From positions 1 through 23,033 of the IMG/VR virus record IMGVR_UViG_3300010297_003953: a stretch of DNA of 23,033 nucleotides; one strand, written 5' to 3'. This DNA comes from a virus. Position 1 is the first letter of the stretch, and each line of letters opens with the position of its first letter. The notes under the pieces were generated by a model, which was given only the letters and a program-made list of their open reading frames with translations, was not told where the DNA came from and ran no database searches. The position numbers were made by a program, and so were the translations under genes. Below are positions 1-8,351 of this stretch, one piece after another.

Positions 1-818
1 AAACGCCCTGGATTTTTTGGTATCGTATACGTTGGTGCATAATTTGCAATCGTGTCATTAACACCGCATTGATTTCCTACATTAAATGTAGCTTTTGATT
101 TTATGTATAATTGAATTCGGATATCGATATGGCGCATATCCAATGCCTTTTTAAATACCAACCCACTATCCATTTCTGAAGTCCAATAAAACATTGGTAA
201 ATCGTATTCATCAAGTTTCCGTTGAATTAATTCGTTGTCAGTGCCTTTATATCTATTTGATAGTAACAATGTTCCAAATTCACCGTCGCAATGTTCTTTA
301 ATAATAGTATCACCAAGCTTCTTTTCAGCATCGGTCCAATATAATTCAGGTTCAATATCATCGAAATGCCTATCATCGATGCCCCAAAATCGCATCATCT
401 GTTGCAATAATGGATCATTATCAGTCTCATCATATATTCGATAATGATCGTTAAATACATCCCCCTCAAAAGAATCTACAAATTCATCAACATATGGATT
501 ATTATCAAATACAGTATGTACAACTTGAAATGGATCATCCCAAGAACTCCAATTCTTCTCGAGTGAACCAAACATTTCTTTAAGTAATTTTGGTGACGGT
601 ACTGTAACTTTGCAGTCAGGATAAATTTGTTTTAATTTTCTTGGGAAGGCTGATATAATTCCCCAATCACCAACACCAAAACACGTTCTTAAAATCACAA
701 AGTTTTGTTGCTCCAAATACTCGGGTGGAATATATGACGGATCATTAATTGAAAATCCCAATTTATTCACTTCACCTGTATTGTAGACTTTATTATTATA
801 TGTTCTCCAAAATTGCAT
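1..818 (-). CDS. Glycosyltransferase, GT9/heptosyltransferase-like (partial, 3' end outside window)
   Basis: An open frame runs from an ATG at 818 to the window edge without a stop, giving about 272 codons. Residues about 40-70 read as a GT-B N-terminal fold typical of GT9-like enzymes: a hydrophobic strand (FVILRTCFGVGDWG), then a helix ending in IYPDCKV, like the ADP-heptose transferase pattern 'vir..G.GDvi...P.lk..yPdckv'. Near the visible end, NVGNQCGVNDTIANYAPTY resembles the nucleotide-sugar loop of that family. The ATG follows the stop of the GT2 gene (820-822) by one base, so translation is probably coupled. It would move a sugar from a nucleotide-sugar donor, with acceptor unknown. 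The family call rests on pattern recognition; the open frame itself is certain. Confidence 0.6.
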   Translation of the reverse strand, partial: MQFWRTYNNKVYNTGEVNKLGFSINDPSYIPPEYLEQQNFVILRTCFGVGDWGIISAFPRKLKQIYPDCKVTVPSPKLLKEMFGSLEKNWSSWDDPFQVVHTVFDNNPYVDEFVDSFEGDVFNDHYRIYDETDNDPLLQQMMRFWGIDDRHFDDIEPELYWTDAEKKLGDTIIKEHCDGEFGTLLLSNRYKGTDNELIQRKLDEYDLPMFYWTSEMDSGLVFKKALDMRHIDIRIQLYIKSKATFNVGNQCGVNDTIANYAPTYTIPKNPGR

Positions 819-819
819 A

Positions 820-1530
820 TTAATTAATTGTTTGATAAAATTCATTTTGGCGCCTTTGTCTCTCTAACGCCTTAATGTGTATAATACACCAATCTTGAGT
901 TGCTTTTGGATCTATGTCCTGGTCGTATTCGTAATTAAATAACCTTGCTGACGATTTATGATTTTTTATCACTTCATGAACAGCATTTTCCCAACAAATT
1001 TCAGGCTTGTTTTTCATAAGTCGTGCTTGTAAATCTGGGAAATTAACAACATGGTAATCGTATTCTTTAGCAATAGGAAATTGCAAATTGTTAGTAACAT
1101 TCCATCTTTGTGATATTGCGTACTCAGGTGTTAAGCCTTTGACGATATTGATTCGTGGTAACCAAAATAAATCAGTATCTGTATTTTCGCTCAATAATAA
1201 TTTTATATGCATTAATAATCCATCACCTAATAACTCATCAGCATCGATCTGAAACACATATTGCTTCGTGCAATTCTTCTTCAAGTTGTTTTTGAAAGAC
1301 GCAAAATCTTTATTTAGTGGATACTCTATGATTTTTAATTCACACGAGCACGCCGTCTCAAATACTTTCACAACCTGCTTAACCTCATCGGTTGTATTAC
1401 CTTGATCAAACTGAATTACAATTTCATCTGAATCGTCAACAAACTGATTTAATTGCGTTAATAAGCTATCTAACTCGTCGTGCTCATTACAAACCGGTAT
1501 GCAATATGAAATTGTTATATTTGTATTCAC
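820..1530 (-). CDS. Family 2 glycosyltransferase
   Basis: A 236-residue GT-A type glycosyltransferase. The N-terminus has the GT2 pattern: a first strand ending in YCIPVCNE, then EIVIQFDQGNT, and the metal/nucleotide-binding acidic motif QIDADE near residue 97. The C-terminal half has a WENAVHEV segment typical of small GT2 enzymes that build glycans. The start is GTG at 1530, and this GTG overlaps the TGA stop of the upstream 74-aa gene (GTGA), so it is translationally coupled. No membrane segment is seen, so it probably acts in the cytoplasm. It is part of a run of four glycosyltransferase genes. Whether the target is virion protein, host surface glycan or DNA cannot be told. Confidence 0.85.
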   Translation of the reverse strand: MNTNITISYCIPVCNEHDELDSLLTQLNQFVDDSDEIVIQFDQGNTTDEVKQVVKVFETACSCELKIIEYPLNKDFASFKNNLKKNCTKQYVFQIDADELLGDGLLMHIKLLLSENTDTDLFWLPRINIVKGLTPEYAISQRWNVTNNLQFPIAKEYDYHVVNFPDLQARLMKNKPEICWENAVHEVIKNHKSSARLFNYEYDQDIDPKATQDWCIIHIKALERQRRQNEFYQTIN

Positions 1531-1751
1531 TGTCGTATTGTATCATCTCCGTAATTAATCTCCTCGTCAGGACATAGGAAATTACCACTGCTCTTTATTG
1601 TCTCTATTTGCTGCATAAAGGACTCTGAGACCGTCTCTCTTAGCATCATAATAGCTTCAGTAACAGCATCCTGGTTGCATATATCTAAGTCACCAAAGTC
1701 GAACTTGACGTAACCTTGCTTATTATTGTAATTAATTTTAATATCTGTCAT
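1527..1751 (-). CDS. Hypothetical protein (74 aa)
   Basis: A small acidic protein of 74 residues that I do not recognise. It has a short beta-like start (IKINYNNKQGYVKFDF), a helical middle (AVTEAIMMLRETVSESFMQQIETI) and an acidic tail (CPDEEINYGDD). There is no signal peptide or membrane segment. It is the first gene after the promoter at 1773-1801, and its TGA stop overlaps the GTG start of the GT2 gene. It therefore probably heads the operon holding the GT2 and GT9-like genes. Confidence 0.7.
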   Translation of the reverse strand: MTDIKINYNNKQGYVKFDFGDLDICNQDAVTEAIMMLRETVSESFMQQIETIKSSGNFLCPDEEINYGDDTIRQ

Positions 1752-1772
1752 TTTATTTCGTATATGTTATTT

Positions 1773-1801
1773 AATATATGGAATATTTTTTACAATTCCA
1801 A
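1773..1801 (-). promoter_or_regulatory. Phage promoter P1 (TTGGAA-N17-TATATT)
   Basis: On the minus strand TTGGAA (1801-1796) is followed after exactly 17 bases by TATATT (1778-1773), about 20 bases before the ATG at 1751. The spacer holds an A-run, as in three of the four other copies. The TTTGGAA overlaps the stop codon (1803-1805) of the preceding gene. The same architecture recurs at 11382, 18029, 20801 and 21451. Confidence 0.75.
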
Positions 1802-1802
1802 A

Positions 1803-2327
1803 TTATTGTGAATCATTTTCTAAAACTATCGCTGCGTTTCCACACAATTCCATATAATCATCAAATGCATCTGCAAACTTATCGATAGAATACATCTGTA
1901 TTGACTCATTTTCAATTTTAAGAACTTGTAATTTTTCACTACCGTCTTCTAAAATAATTGGATTGAGCATTGTCTGGTGTGTTTGTATATCATCCTTATG
2001 CTCGATAGGTCGTACATTTGCTGTTCTCCAAAATAATTGAAAATTCGTATCCTCATTTACGATTGGCAATAATGCATACTTAAAATGCTGAAACGGCAAT
2101 GGATACCAAACCAGTCCGTGCGCATCAGTATATTTTGAATCTCGACAAGATGGTGACATTGATTTTTCAATCTCAACCAACTCTTTCGAATCTTTATGCC
2201 AATTAGAATATGTTTGATATCCGCAGTCTGTACATAGTTTATATTTAATGTTGCCTTCCGTCTTCTCTGTCAGAACTGTATATTGCTTTGTTATTGGACA
2301 ATTCTCATCGTATCGTAGTTTCTCCAT
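1803..2327 (-). CDS. Hypothetical protein with possible zinc-binding cysteines
   Basis: A 174-residue protein of unknown role. The N-terminal third has a CTDCGY knuckle (Cys32, Cys35) with further cysteines at 10 and 61, which could make a four-cysteine zinc site. The rest looks like a soluble alpha/beta domain with LVWYPLPFQHFKYALLPIV and FQLFWRTANVRPIE segments. It starts at an ATG two bases after the TAA stop of the preceding glycosyltransferase (2330-2332), so it belongs to that operon. Its position between glycosyltransferases suggests a role in the same glycan pathway, but no enzyme motif supports that. Confidence 0.7.
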   Translation of the reverse strand: MEKLRYDENCPITKQYTVLTEKTEGNIKYKLCTDCGYQTYSNWHKDSKELVEIEKSMSPSCRDSKYTDAHGLVWYPLPFQHFKYALLPIVNEDTNFQLFWRTANVRPIEHKDDIQTHQTMLNPIILEDGSEKLQVLKIENESIQMYSIDKFADAFDDYMELCGNAAIVLENDSQ

Positions 2328-2329
2328 AA

Positions 2330-3637
2330 TTATGATTTGGGTTTTATTTTGGGTAATTTCAATTTTGGAAGTGGCAAATCTGGTGCTTTCGTGAGTTCCG
2401 GAGTCTTATCTTCAATATATCGTTCTAAATACTCGACGAGCAAATCACCCATTTTTTCCATAGTGAATTTTTCGAATGTGTGCGCTTGATGTGGCTTCGA
2501 ATGCTCTAGAAAACTATCATACTGTTTAAAACAATTTAGCATTACGTTGGCTGCCACTTGGTAGTTAACTTGGAACCACTGACTCTCTGGAATTATCCAG
2601 TCGTTAACTGCACTCGGATGCACCTTTACCAATGTACCAGGTAGGAGCGCAGCGTAATCTGGATTTAAGAAATCTACTTGTCCACTCCATGCGCTAGCAA
2701 TTACAGGTTTTCCTGTCGTTGTAAATTCCAAAAGCGGTCTTCCAAAGCCTTCTCCCTTTGTAAAACTCACCATAGCTTTTACTTTTTCGTGATGATATAA
2801 ATTATTCATCTCCGAATCTGTCATGTTCCCATGCAGTAAATAAATCGGCGGTAGTTTCGTTTTACCTATATTTTCTACAAGATCGTGAATCTGTTGAATC
2901 TTACTCTTTATATGATTCCGATCCGTCACCGAATATGTTGCACCTGATGTTTTTAATAGTAATGCTGGTTGTTCCTTTGCTGGTAACCCTGCAAACGTCT
3001 GTAAAAATGTGTGTATTAAAGTTCCAATATCTTTTCTATCATGACCTATTTCTCCCTGTAACCAATGCCCACAGAAAAGAAAACAAAAATCATTCGGAAT
3101 ACTATCCAATTCCTCTAAAACGAAATCATGTGCATGGCCAGGATACACCTCTTCGTCAATCCCTTCAAATAAAACTTGGATAGGTGTACGAGCTTCAACA
3201 AGCTCGACTGCTTGATTGTTTTGTTTGTTTCGCTTTTCATATTTAACTGATTCAAATACATTTTTAGAATGCTTGCTCGACACGAGAACCAAATCCATTC
3301 TATTTATTCCCTCTAACCACTCAGCACGACAACCTGTTGTTTCAATTCCTGCTGTAATTCCTATATTATATTTTCCTATCGGCTTGAATTCATTTGGAAT
3401 TGAAATTTGCAAGAAAATATCAGGTTGTGTTTTCAAGCTGGTTGTTATTACTTTAGATTTTAATATAGGGTCATTGTCCAAGGCTCCCATCGGTGTATTT
3501 CCCCACGGAAGAGACATAATTTCAATGTCGCATCCGGCATTAATTAGCGCCTTACAAATATCCCTGGAACGAGCTCCATAACCTGAGCGGGTGTCTGCAG
3601 GACAAGCTATTACTATTTTCTTTTCTTTTATATTCAT
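2330..3637 (-). CDS. Glycosyltransferase, GT4-like (GT-B fold)
   Basis: A 435-residue glycosyltransferase. The N-terminal domain begins with IVIACPADTRSGYGARSRD, the glycine-rich acceptor-side loop seen in GT4-type enzymes. The C-terminal domain has the sugar-nucleotide motif KGEGFGRPLLEFTTTGKPVI, which is the EGFG...E pattern used to grip the donor phosphates, followed by SGQVDFL. The last 25 residues are a proline/lysine-rich tail (LPLPKLKLPKIKPKS) that is probably unstructured. No signal peptide or membrane helix is present. It lies 19 bases downstream of another GT4-like gene, so the two may add successive sugars to one acceptor. Confidence 0.85.
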   Translation of the reverse strand: MNIKEKKIVIACPADTRSGYGARSRDICKALINAGCDIEIMSLPWGNTPMGALDNDPILKSKVITTSLKTQPDIFLQISIPNEFKPIGKYNIGITAGIETTGCRAEWLEGINRMDLVLVSSKHSKNVFESVKYEKRNKQNNQAVELVEARTPIQVLFEGIDEEVYPGHAHDFVLEELDSIPNDFCFLFCGHWLQGEIGHDRKDIGTLIHTFLQTFAGLPAKEQPALLLKTSGATYSVTDRNHIKSKIQQIHDLVENIGKTKLPPIYLLHGNMTDSEMNNLYHHEKVKAMVSFTKGEGFGRPLLEFTTTGKPVIASAWSGQVDFLNPDYAALLPGTLVKVHPSAVNDWIIPESQWFQVNYQVAANVMLNCFKQYDSFLEHSKPHQAHTFEKFTMEKMGDLLVEYLERYIEDKTPELTKAPDLPLPKLKLPKIKPKS

Positions 3638-3656
3638 TGTTATAGTTTCAGTTATA

Positions 3657-5177
3657 TTAATATGCAGTAACTCCTGTTTCTTTCACTACTGGCTGTCCTT
3701 TCACGCGTTCTACGTGTATTCTTGGCCTAGGTTGCCAGACGTTTATCGTATCTTGTATTCCTTTCGCAATTCCATCAGACATTGCTTTAGCTGACATATT
3801 AGCTTCACCTAATAGCCATTCGCGACCTTCTTGTCCAACTTTACGTAAAGTTGCCCGACCTGTTTTCCATGCGTCGTATATTGCGTTTGAAATTGTAAGC
3901 GGATCAGCAATATCATCAAAAATATATGGTGTTGGTACAGATCCTTGCAATGTTCTAACATGAGGAAATATAGGAAATGCCCACGAACCACATTTTGTGT
4001 AATGACCTAAGTGGTTACTACTAATTTCATTGTTTGGTTGAAACCAGTTTCCATCATCATCAACAAATCGCATTTGATCTTGAAGTCCACCTGTTACATT
4101 ATTAATTATTGGTGTCCCGGACATAATAGATTCTGCTGAAGATAGCCCAAATCCTTCGTTGCTAGCAATGTTTATTGTAACATTTGCAACATTATATAAA
4201 AAGTTCATTTTTTCAGGTGCTAATCTATCAGTATGAAACATTATATTGCAATCGGGTGCCAGCGTATTTTGAGTTGCTATCAAATCTGTGCCGTGCCTGT
4301 CTACCGGATCTGTATGTAATAATAGTAATGTCTCGTTACGATGCTTAGCTGGTAATTGGTCAATAAATAACTTAAATGCATATATTAAATCACCTGGGCG
4401 CTTTCTTTTAATGTTTCGATTGTTCCAAAATACAACAAATCGAGGTGCTTTTTTAAAGCCCTTAAATAAATCCTTTTTAAATTTCACAAATTCATCCCAA
4501 TCTCGATCACCGGATTTTAGTGGCCTGAACATATTGCTATCAATACCATGCGGTACATACTTTGTAATAACACTGCCCGGTTTATAATCTGAAAGAAGAT
4601 CGCCATTTTCCAAATCAACAACATCTGTACCTCCGTACTCTAATACTTTAGTATGAATCAAATGCGACTGTTTACTAATTCCTAAAATGCAATCACACGA
4701 TGCATAGGCTGAATGGTTCCATAATGGATATGGAAAATTGTCCCAAATTGCATAATATATTATTGGTATCTTGTATTGGAAGTGAATTTCATCTTCCATT
4801 TCATATAACCAGCCCCAAAATCTTGGATCTGTAAAATGTATAATCGCATCTGGTTTTTCTGTGTCAAGCAGTCTACGCAATTTGTTTGGATCACCGTATC
4901 CTGTTGATGGATACAATTTAACGATCGCATCATCTACACCTGTTATTTTGCGTGCTTCTGCACTATAATCAATCACTTTGCCGTCATTTGGATGTTTAAC
5001 AGCAGCTGCTAACTGTACCCAATTAAACCGATCAACTGTTCCAAATACGAATGTACGAGACATGGTTGCAATACCAGAAAATGCCGTCAGATCATCTCCT
5101 AACAATAATATTTTTGGTCTCTTTAAACTCGCCTCAGATATTTTCTGCAGCTTTGGTAACTTTATTTTATTTTCCAT
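3657..5177 (-). CDS. Glycosyltransferase, GT4-like (GT-B fold), large form
   Basis: A 506-residue GT-B glycosyltransferase. It has a Rossmann-like N-terminus (KILLLGDDLTAFSGIATMSR), a conserved middle (RFVVFWNNRNIKRKRPGDLI, the start of the donor-binding domain), and the donor motif NEGFGLSSAESIMSGTPII followed by VTGGLQDQM. This is the EGFG...E signature of GT4 enzymes. The length exceeds the usual 350-430 residues, with the extra sequence mainly in the last 130. It starts at ATG 5177, 39 bases after the SLOG-like gene, in a short AT-rich spacer with no clear copy of the repeated promoter. It resembles its downstream neighbour in layout, so the pair could be an old duplication. Confidence 0.85.
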   Translation of the reverse strand: MENKIKLPKLQKISEASLKRPKILLLGDDLTAFSGIATMSRTFVFGTVDRFNWVQLAAAVKHPNDGKVIDYSAEARKITGVDDAIVKLYPSTGYGDPNKLRRLLDTEKPDAIIHFTDPRFWGWLYEMEDEIHFQYKIPIIYYAIWDNFPYPLWNHSAYASCDCILGISKQSHLIHTKVLEYGGTDVVDLENGDLLSDYKPGSVITKYVPHGIDSNMFRPLKSGDRDWDEFVKFKKDLFKGFKKAPRFVVFWNNRNIKRKRPGDLIYAFKLFIDQLPAKHRNETLLLLHTDPVDRHGTDLIATQNTLAPDCNIMFHTDRLAPEKMNFLYNVANVTINIASNEGFGLSSAESIMSGTPIINNVTGGLQDQMRFVDDDGNWFQPNNEISSNHLGHYTKCGSWAFPIFPHVRTLQGSVPTPYIFDDIADPLTISNAIYDAWKTGRATLRKVGQEGREWLLGEANMSAKAMSDGIAKGIQDTINVWQPRPRIHVERVKGQPVVKETGVTAY

Positions 5178-5215
5178 TAAAACTCTTTATTATAAATATA
5201 TTTTTTAATACTATT

Positions 5216-5620
5216 TTATTTCAAGATAAGATATGATTTATTCATTTTCTTGCACATTTTCAGTGCTGCAGCAATCTCTTTTTCAAGAGAACCTGTTTTT
5301 GGTAAGAAGAATAAAATACGATCGGAATCAATAATAAGCTTTCTATATCTGTCGTGGAAGTGGCTTGGGTGAAACCCCTTTCCATAATATTCTTCTGGGA
5401 GTGCAGAATACATTTTATATCCTGTAAATGATGGATTATACTCCAGATATTTCAATCCAAAATTCAGTGCTTCCTTTTTAGCAAATAATTCTGCACCCGT
5501 ATCTGTACCTCCTGATAATATAACCAATGTTGGTCCGAATCGACTTTTTAATTTTTGTAGGCAGTCGACGACAAGGCTGCGTTTAACGAAGTTTCTAGAT
5601 CCTATGATTCCTAAATTCAT
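5216..5620 (-). CDS. SLOG-superfamily (DUF2493/YspA-like) nucleotide-binding protein
   Basis: A 134-residue Rossmann-type protein. The family signature is clear: GIIGSRNF at residues 4-11, then ILSGGTDTGAELFAKKEA at about 34-51, then a late strand DRILFFLPKTGS. SLOG-fold proteins bind nucleotide-derived ligands; members include DprA, LOG phosphoribohydrolases and sensors in conflict systems. The specific ligand here is unknown. The gene sits 9 bases downstream of the iron-sulfur nuclease gene, so the two are probably co-transcribed. A nucleotide hydrolase, a nucleotide sensor or a DNA-handling helper are all possible. I am fairly sure of the fold but not of the function. Confidence 0.75.
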   Translation of the reverse strand: MNLGIIGSRNFVKRSLVVDCLQKLKSRFGPTLVILSGGTDTGAELFAKKEALNFGLKYLEYNPSFTGYKMYSALPEEYYGKGFHPSHFHDRYRKLIIDSDRILFFLPKTGSLEKEIAAALKMCKKMNKSYLILK

Positions 5621-5629
5621 TTTTTCTTT

Positions 5630-6640
5630 TTATAATTCCCCAATTACCCGTTCATCAGGTGGGCACAAATCATGTCGATCATTATAGTTACAAAATTTAC
5701 AGTTCCAATTTTCACGCTTTCCTTGAAGTGCTTGATGCGAGATATCTAAGTATTCACCGCTCTTATCAAAACAACTATCAATAAAGTATTGAAAATCCTT
5801 TTCTACACGTTTTATAGATACTTTTCCGGATGCCGGTTTAAATTGCGATACTCTTGGTATTGGCCATAGACTATCTTCATCAATTTTTTGTCTTACTATA
5901 AAATATTCAATATCAACTTTTTCTGGATCAATGCCAAATTTTTCGCAAAAATATTTTTTATACAAAACAAGCTGGTTGGTTACAGTTTTGTCCTGTCTCT
6001 TGTATTTGTTCCATCCGTTACGAGCCGTTTTTATATCAATAATCCGATACTTTCCGCTAACTTTATTATAAAACACGAGATCCAAATGCGATTGTAATTT
6101 AATAGTTGGCCTATTCGGATCAGGTGCAATAAAAATTGGTATTTCTATACCAACCAATGTCGTATTTTTGCTGCTAAAATATGTGGTTCGTTTTTTCAAA
6201 ATGTATTTTAAAATCTGACAACCATCATGATAAAATTCCGCTAATTCCTCCTTTGAGGAATAATGCACACCACCCAATTCGTCTATGTCTTTTGTATATA
6301 ATGTTTTCAATTTATTTAAAAAAATTGCATTCCAATCAGTTTCTTTGGCTTTTTTGACAGCTTTTTTATAGCAAACATACAGCATCTCTTGAATAGTTTC
6401 GTGCATGGCCGTACCATAAACGAAATAAATGTTTTGCTCTGGAACACGATGTTTTCTAACATACCTCAGCTCCCATGATTTCGGGCACTTTTTAAATTTC
6501 GCATATTGTGAGTAAGATACTAATTTCTCAGTATCGAACTGTATACTGTCACCAACGCAAAGTCCAAATATACCTTCAGCAAAAACAAGTCCACCACCTT
6601 CTTCTTCAATTAGAATTTCCTTTTTTTTCTTTGTTCTCAT
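5630..6640 (-). CDS. PD-(D/E)XK nuclease with Fe-S cysteines, Cas4/RecB-like
   Basis: A 336-residue nuclease of the PDDEXK_1 (Cas4/RecB) type. It has motif GTAMHE with His80, an acidic residue in SHLDLVF (Asp187), the core IIDIKTA (Asp202, Lys204), and a following QLVLYK motif. Four cysteines, Cys52 near the N-terminus and Cys314, Cys317 and Cys326 at the C-terminus, match the C...CxxC...C cage that holds a 4Fe-4S cluster in Cas4 and AddB. Family members are single-strand exonucleases or end-processing nucleases. The ATG at 6640 overlaps the TGA stop of the gp62-like clamp-loader gene (ATGA), tying it to the replication block. A recombination or replication-fork role is likely. Confidence 0.85.
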   Translation of the reverse strand: MRTKKKKEILIEEEGGGLVFAEGIFGLCVGDSIQFDTEKLVSYSQYAKFKKCPKSWELRYVRKHRVPEQNIYFVYGTAMHETIQEMLYVCYKKAVKKAKETDWNAIFLNKLKTLYTKDIDELGGVHYSSKEELAEFYHDGCQILKYILKKRTTYFSSKNTTLVGIEIPIFIAPDPNRPTIKLQSHLDLVFYNKVSGKYRIIDIKTARNGWNKYKRQDKTVTNQLVLYKKYFCEKFGIDPEKVDIEYFIVRQKIDEDSLWPIPRVSQFKPASGKVSIKRVEKDFQYFIDSCFDKSGEYLDISHQALQGKRENWNCKFCNYNDRHDLCPPDERVIGEL

Positions 6641-7098
6641 AGCCCATACACCTTTTTCATAGTTGCAGAATCAACTCCATAACGAGTTAGATATTCTTTA
6701 ACAATATCTTTTCCAATCGGCATTGACAGAAGTAATTGCAGATTCTCCCTGCACTCATCTGTAGATCTGTGATCATTATCTGCAACAAATTTAATTAAAT
6801 TCTCATTTAAATCAAAATCCGAAGTTTTTGACTTTTTAATATATTTTGAATAAAAACCACGCTGCTTTGGAAAAATGCTCTGATACAACTTATATACATC
6901 CTTTGGCCTTAAAATACCAATAGAATATCGCTGCAAATAATTAATAATTCCGGTGTAATTTTGGTCCATTGATATAAATCGATTAATCATATAAGGAGAA
7001 AATGCTTTCTTCTCTGTTTCAGATAACGATTCCCATGGTGTCTTATCAAAAATACACCCAAGCAAATCAAAAAGAGACTTTTGTTTTTTCTTTGCCAT
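6637..7098 (-). CDS. 62: Clamp-loader small subunit, gp62-like
   Basis: A 153-residue protein resembling the short gp62 proteins of distant T4 relatives. It has a PWESL segment, the PYMINRFISMD helix that resembles the 'FMINR.LS' block of those proteins, and a basic FPKQRGFYSKYIKK stretch. In T4, gp62 joins four gp44 subunits to open the gp45 clamp and load it on primed DNA. This one lies near the gp44-like gene but is separated from it by a zinc-ribbon gene. Its ATG overlaps the zinc-ribbon stop by one base, and its own stop overlaps the nuclease start. The similarity is weak and short, so context carries part of the call. Confidence 0.7.
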   Translation of the reverse strand: MAKKKQKSLFDLLGCIFDKTPWESLSETEKKAFSPYMINRFISMDQNYTGIINYLQRYSIGILRPKDVYKLYQSIFPKQRGFYSKYIKKSKTSDFDLNENLIKFVADNDHRSTDECRENLQLLLSMPIGKDIVKEYLTRYGVDSATMKKVYGL

Positions 7099-7382
7099 TA
7101 TTCACCATTCAATGAAATTATTTTACTATCATCATTATCCTCGGTTGGACCGGGTTGTGGATTATCTCTTGGAACCATATCTGCTACCGGGGTCAGGCAG
7201 TCATCGCATCGAAAGACTGGAATAGGAATCATCTGGTCGTGCGGGGCACCAATTACCAATTTTGAAACTCTGCGTAGCATTATTACTTGTCTAAAGAACT
7301 GCCCTTGGCAGTTTTCACAAACTTCTTCTCGAGAATTCTCCAGTAACATTTGTGGACTTAAATCTGAAATATTATTTTTCAT
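7098..7382 (-). CDS. Zinc-ribbon protein between clamp-loader genes
   Basis: A 94-residue protein with two CxxC knuckles, CENC at residues 22-25 and CDDC at 59-62, separated by a beta-rich stretch (FRQVIMLRRVSKLVIG). This is a four-cysteine zinc ribbon. The C-terminal 30 residues are acidic and likely disordered. I do not recognise a specific family. It lies 33 bases downstream of the gp44-like gene and its stop overlaps the gp62-like start, so it is co-expressed with the clamp loader. It could bind DNA, a replisome protein or RNA polymerase, as some small zinc-ribbon phage proteins do, but the sequence does not decide. Confidence 0.75.
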   Translation of the reverse strand: MKNNISDLSPQMLLENSREEVCENCQGQFFRQVIMLRRVSKLVIGAPHDQMIPIPVFRCDDCLTPVADMVPRDNPQPGPTEDNDDSKIISLNGE

Positions 7383-7415
7383 GTTTTTAATTTTTTTTTA
7401 TTGTGCTTTAATATT

Positions 7416-8351
7416 TTATTTTTGCATCGCGATGATTTCTATAAGCATTGCAACAGCGGAAATCTCTTTATCTACCACTAGAGCATCAGCACGTTGTGCT
7501 TCTGCTATTTTTAGTATCATTGCCCCTTCTTTCCCCTCAGGTGCTATTTCTGATGCATTGTCATACAAATATCGAAAAAGATCCTGGAAATCCCTTATTG
7601 ATGTATCTGCGATAATCTGTCGTATCTCTCTATACTTGTCTTTCGGGGCTTTTTTAGTATTTTTTAATATTTCTGCAATTTTATCTAAATAGTCAAGAAC
7701 AGATTTTTGTAAATCATCTAGGACCAATTTTCCATCTTTTACTTGCTGCTGCGTATAAGAAATGCAGCGTCTGATGTCTGGATAATTTTTCTTTATAATC
7801 TGGCCAACATCTTTTATATCATATTGTACACTTTCTTTTTGCAGTATCTCTGCGATCCGCATCGCTACTGCTTTTGGAGAAGGTGGAAATACTTCAAATA
7901 CTGTGCACCGACTCTGAATTGCATCGATTATCTTTTCCGGATAGTTGCACGTCATTACAAAACGCGATCTTTTTGAAAATTTCTCCATCATATTTCTCAA
8001 TACTGCTTGAGCATTCGGTGTCAGATAATCAGCTTCATCCAGCAATACGAGTCTCCATTTTCGAAAACTACTTGCAGACACAAAACTTTTTATTTTGCTT
8101 CGAATCGTGTCGACGGAGTTTTCGTCTGACGCATTTAAGTATAGAACATCACAATCGAGTGTATGAGTAATTATTTCTGCGAGCGTTGTTTTTCCTGTAC
8201 CAGCTCTCGCATAGAATAATAGATGTGGAATATCCTCGCTATCTAAATATTTTTGTATTGTTGCTTTCAGTGCATCATTACCTACATATTCTTCTAATAA
8301 CTGTGGTCTGTATTTTTCGACCCATAATGTATTTTTTATTGGATTTTGCAT
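7416..8351 (-). CDS. 44: Clamp-loader AAA+ ATPase, gp44-like
   Basis: A 311-residue clamp-loader ATPase. It begins with TLWVEKYRP, the hallmark start of the RFC/gp44 family. Walker A is GTGKTT (51-56), Walker B is LVLLDEAD (101-108), a sensor-1 type TCNYPEK lies at 134-140, and the SRC arginine-finger motif is at 147-149. The length matches T4 gp44 (319 residues). It hydrolyses ATP to load the sliding clamp at primer-template junctions. Its 5' end overlaps the upstream glycosyltransferase-like gene by 16 bases, an unusual neighbour for a replication gene. All catalytic motifs are intact. Confidence 0.93.
   Translation of the reverse strand: MQNPIKNTLWVEKYRPQLLEEYVGNDALKATIQKYLDSEDIPHLLFYARAGTGKTTLAEIITHTLDCDVLYLNASDENSVDTIRSKIKSFVSASSFRKWRLVLLDEADYLTPNAQAVLRNMMEKFSKRSRFVMTCNYPEKIIDAIQSRCTVFEVFPPSPKAVAMRIAEILQKESVQYDIKDVGQIIKKNYPDIRRCISYTQQQVKDGKLVLDDLQKSVLDYLDKIAEILKNTKKAPKDKYREIRQIIADTSIRDFQDLFRYLYDNASEIAPEGKEGAMILKIAEAQRADALVVDKEISAVAMLIEIIAMQK

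Noticed and set aside
7081-7692. Long plus-strand frame (203 codons)
   Set aside because: It lies antisense to the gp44-like gene, whose motifs are intact, and has no recognisable domain; the other plus-strand frames (for example 3216-3581, 15783-16139 and 19827-20219) are likewise shadows.
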